Assembly (NCBI RefSeq): GCF_000296815.2
Contig: NZ_CAIT01000007.1
Coordinates: 496,001 to 560,000 of the forward strand
Direction: 5' to 3'
DNA length: 64,000 nt
From: Fibrisoma limi BUZ 3
GTDB taxonomy: Bacteria > Bacteroidota > Bacteroidia > Cytophagales > Spirosomataceae
The position numbers were made by a program, and so were the translations under genes. The notes under the pieces are model-generated. The model made no database searches and was not told the DNA's origin. It saw only the letters and a list, made by a program, of their open reading frames with translations. Below are positions 63,700-64,000 of the stretch, piece after piece; position 1 is the stretch's first letter; the number at the start of each line of letters is the position of its first letter.

Positions 63700-64000
63700 C
63701 TAGAGTTTCAGTAGTATCCCCCACAGTAAGTTAAAGCTAGTGGCAGGCCCTGTATATTTTTCAACAAACCTGAACGTCGTTTTATCACCTTTCGAAGGGG
63801 AAAGCCCCATATAACTACCATCGATTACAAGAGACTGCCGTGGGGCAGTTCCTATTTCAAGGCCAAGCCGGGCTTCATGCATGATAAGTTCTGCGAAATA
63901 AAGCCGGAGAAACGATGGAGCGACACTGGAACTGGAGTCAGAGGAGGCAGACTGGGCAGCGGCTACCATGAACGGGAAGGTGACCAGCACCGTACTGAGC
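63700..64000 (-). CDS. unidentified exported protein (5' end cut by window edge)
   Basis: The open frame runs off the window at 64000, so the visible ~100 residues are the C-terminal part. It opens in what looks like a signal peptide (LSTVLVTFPFMVAAAQS), so only a few residues are missing. The rest is short and beta-rich (LRLYFAELIMHEARLGLEIG, RQSLVIDGSYMG) and ends NLLWGILLKL. It may be a small, possibly truncated outer-membrane beta protein of the DUF3575 kind, but I do not recognise it firmly. It is upstream of the sortilin-type gene on the same strand. Confidence 0.5.
   Translation of the reverse strand, partial: LSTVLVTFPFMVAAAQSASSDSSSSVAPSFLRLYFAELIMHEARLGLEIGTAPRQSLVIDGSYMGLSPSKGDKTTFRFVEKYTGPATSFNLLWGILLKL

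Overview
The window looks like a chromosome segment of an environmental Bacteroidota bacterium of the order Cytophagales, probably Spirosoma or a close relative. Evidence: type IX secretion (T9SS) C-terminal sorting tails on several large secreted proteins, a SusC/SusD pair, a hybrid two-component sensor fused to an AraC domain, HisKA_2 kinases with periplasmic TPRs, a TAnnTTTG-type promoter box, and moderate GC. The genus is inferred from gene style, not from a marker gene.

Layout. 1-5.9 kb: a cut-off fumarylacetoacetate hydrolase-family gene, recO, a large secreted choice-of-anchor I protein and lptB. 6.0-7.7 kb: an IS graveyard with a dead IS5-family element that still has its inverted repeats and target duplication, an IS3 orfA remnant and a histidine-kinase remnant. 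7.7-17.1 kb: a symmetric locus. A hybrid two-component regulator sits between two arms of a ~277 bp inverted repeat, and each arm points outward at a gene for a seven-repeat surface propeller protein. 17-24 kb: a DUF418 membrane protein, an AraC/dihydrolipoyl dehydrogenase operon and a sigma-54 activator. 24-31 kb: three tandem paralogous TPR histidine kinases whose kinase halves are almost identical. 31-42 kb: a long minus-strand run with a DsbA-like protein, an MBL hydrolase, three alpha/beta hydrolases, then a stress/detoxification operon (protoglobin, isochorismatase-like hydrolase, porin, amidohydrolase, DoxX, Dps, YoaK). 42-49 kb: a gene-free kilobase and a SusC-SusD-dipeptidase operon. 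49-56 kb: a second decayed transposase, an AraC regulator and epimerase, a Crp-family regulator with two small membrane proteins, and a divergent NmrA/HxlR pair with a clear double operator. 56-64 kb: an ECF sigma factor, a PAS kinase, a dihaem cytochrome, a TonB-like protein, a sortilin-type propeller protein and a cut-off gene.

Two signals stand out. First, a 15-16 nt hairpin-forming sequence, consensus CCGGNYCGCCGGTGCG, interrupts transposase genes at six places. Five are in one IS at 6.1-7.0 kb and one is in an unrelated IS remnant at 49.8 kb. It occurs in both orientations, and one copy has a paired change that keeps the stem. Second, the inverted-repeat locus around the hybrid sensor carries AraC-type 22-bp-spaced direct repeats in both arms, which suggests co-regulation of the two flanking surface proteins and possibly DNA inversion.

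No CRISPR array, rRNA or convincing tRNA was seen.
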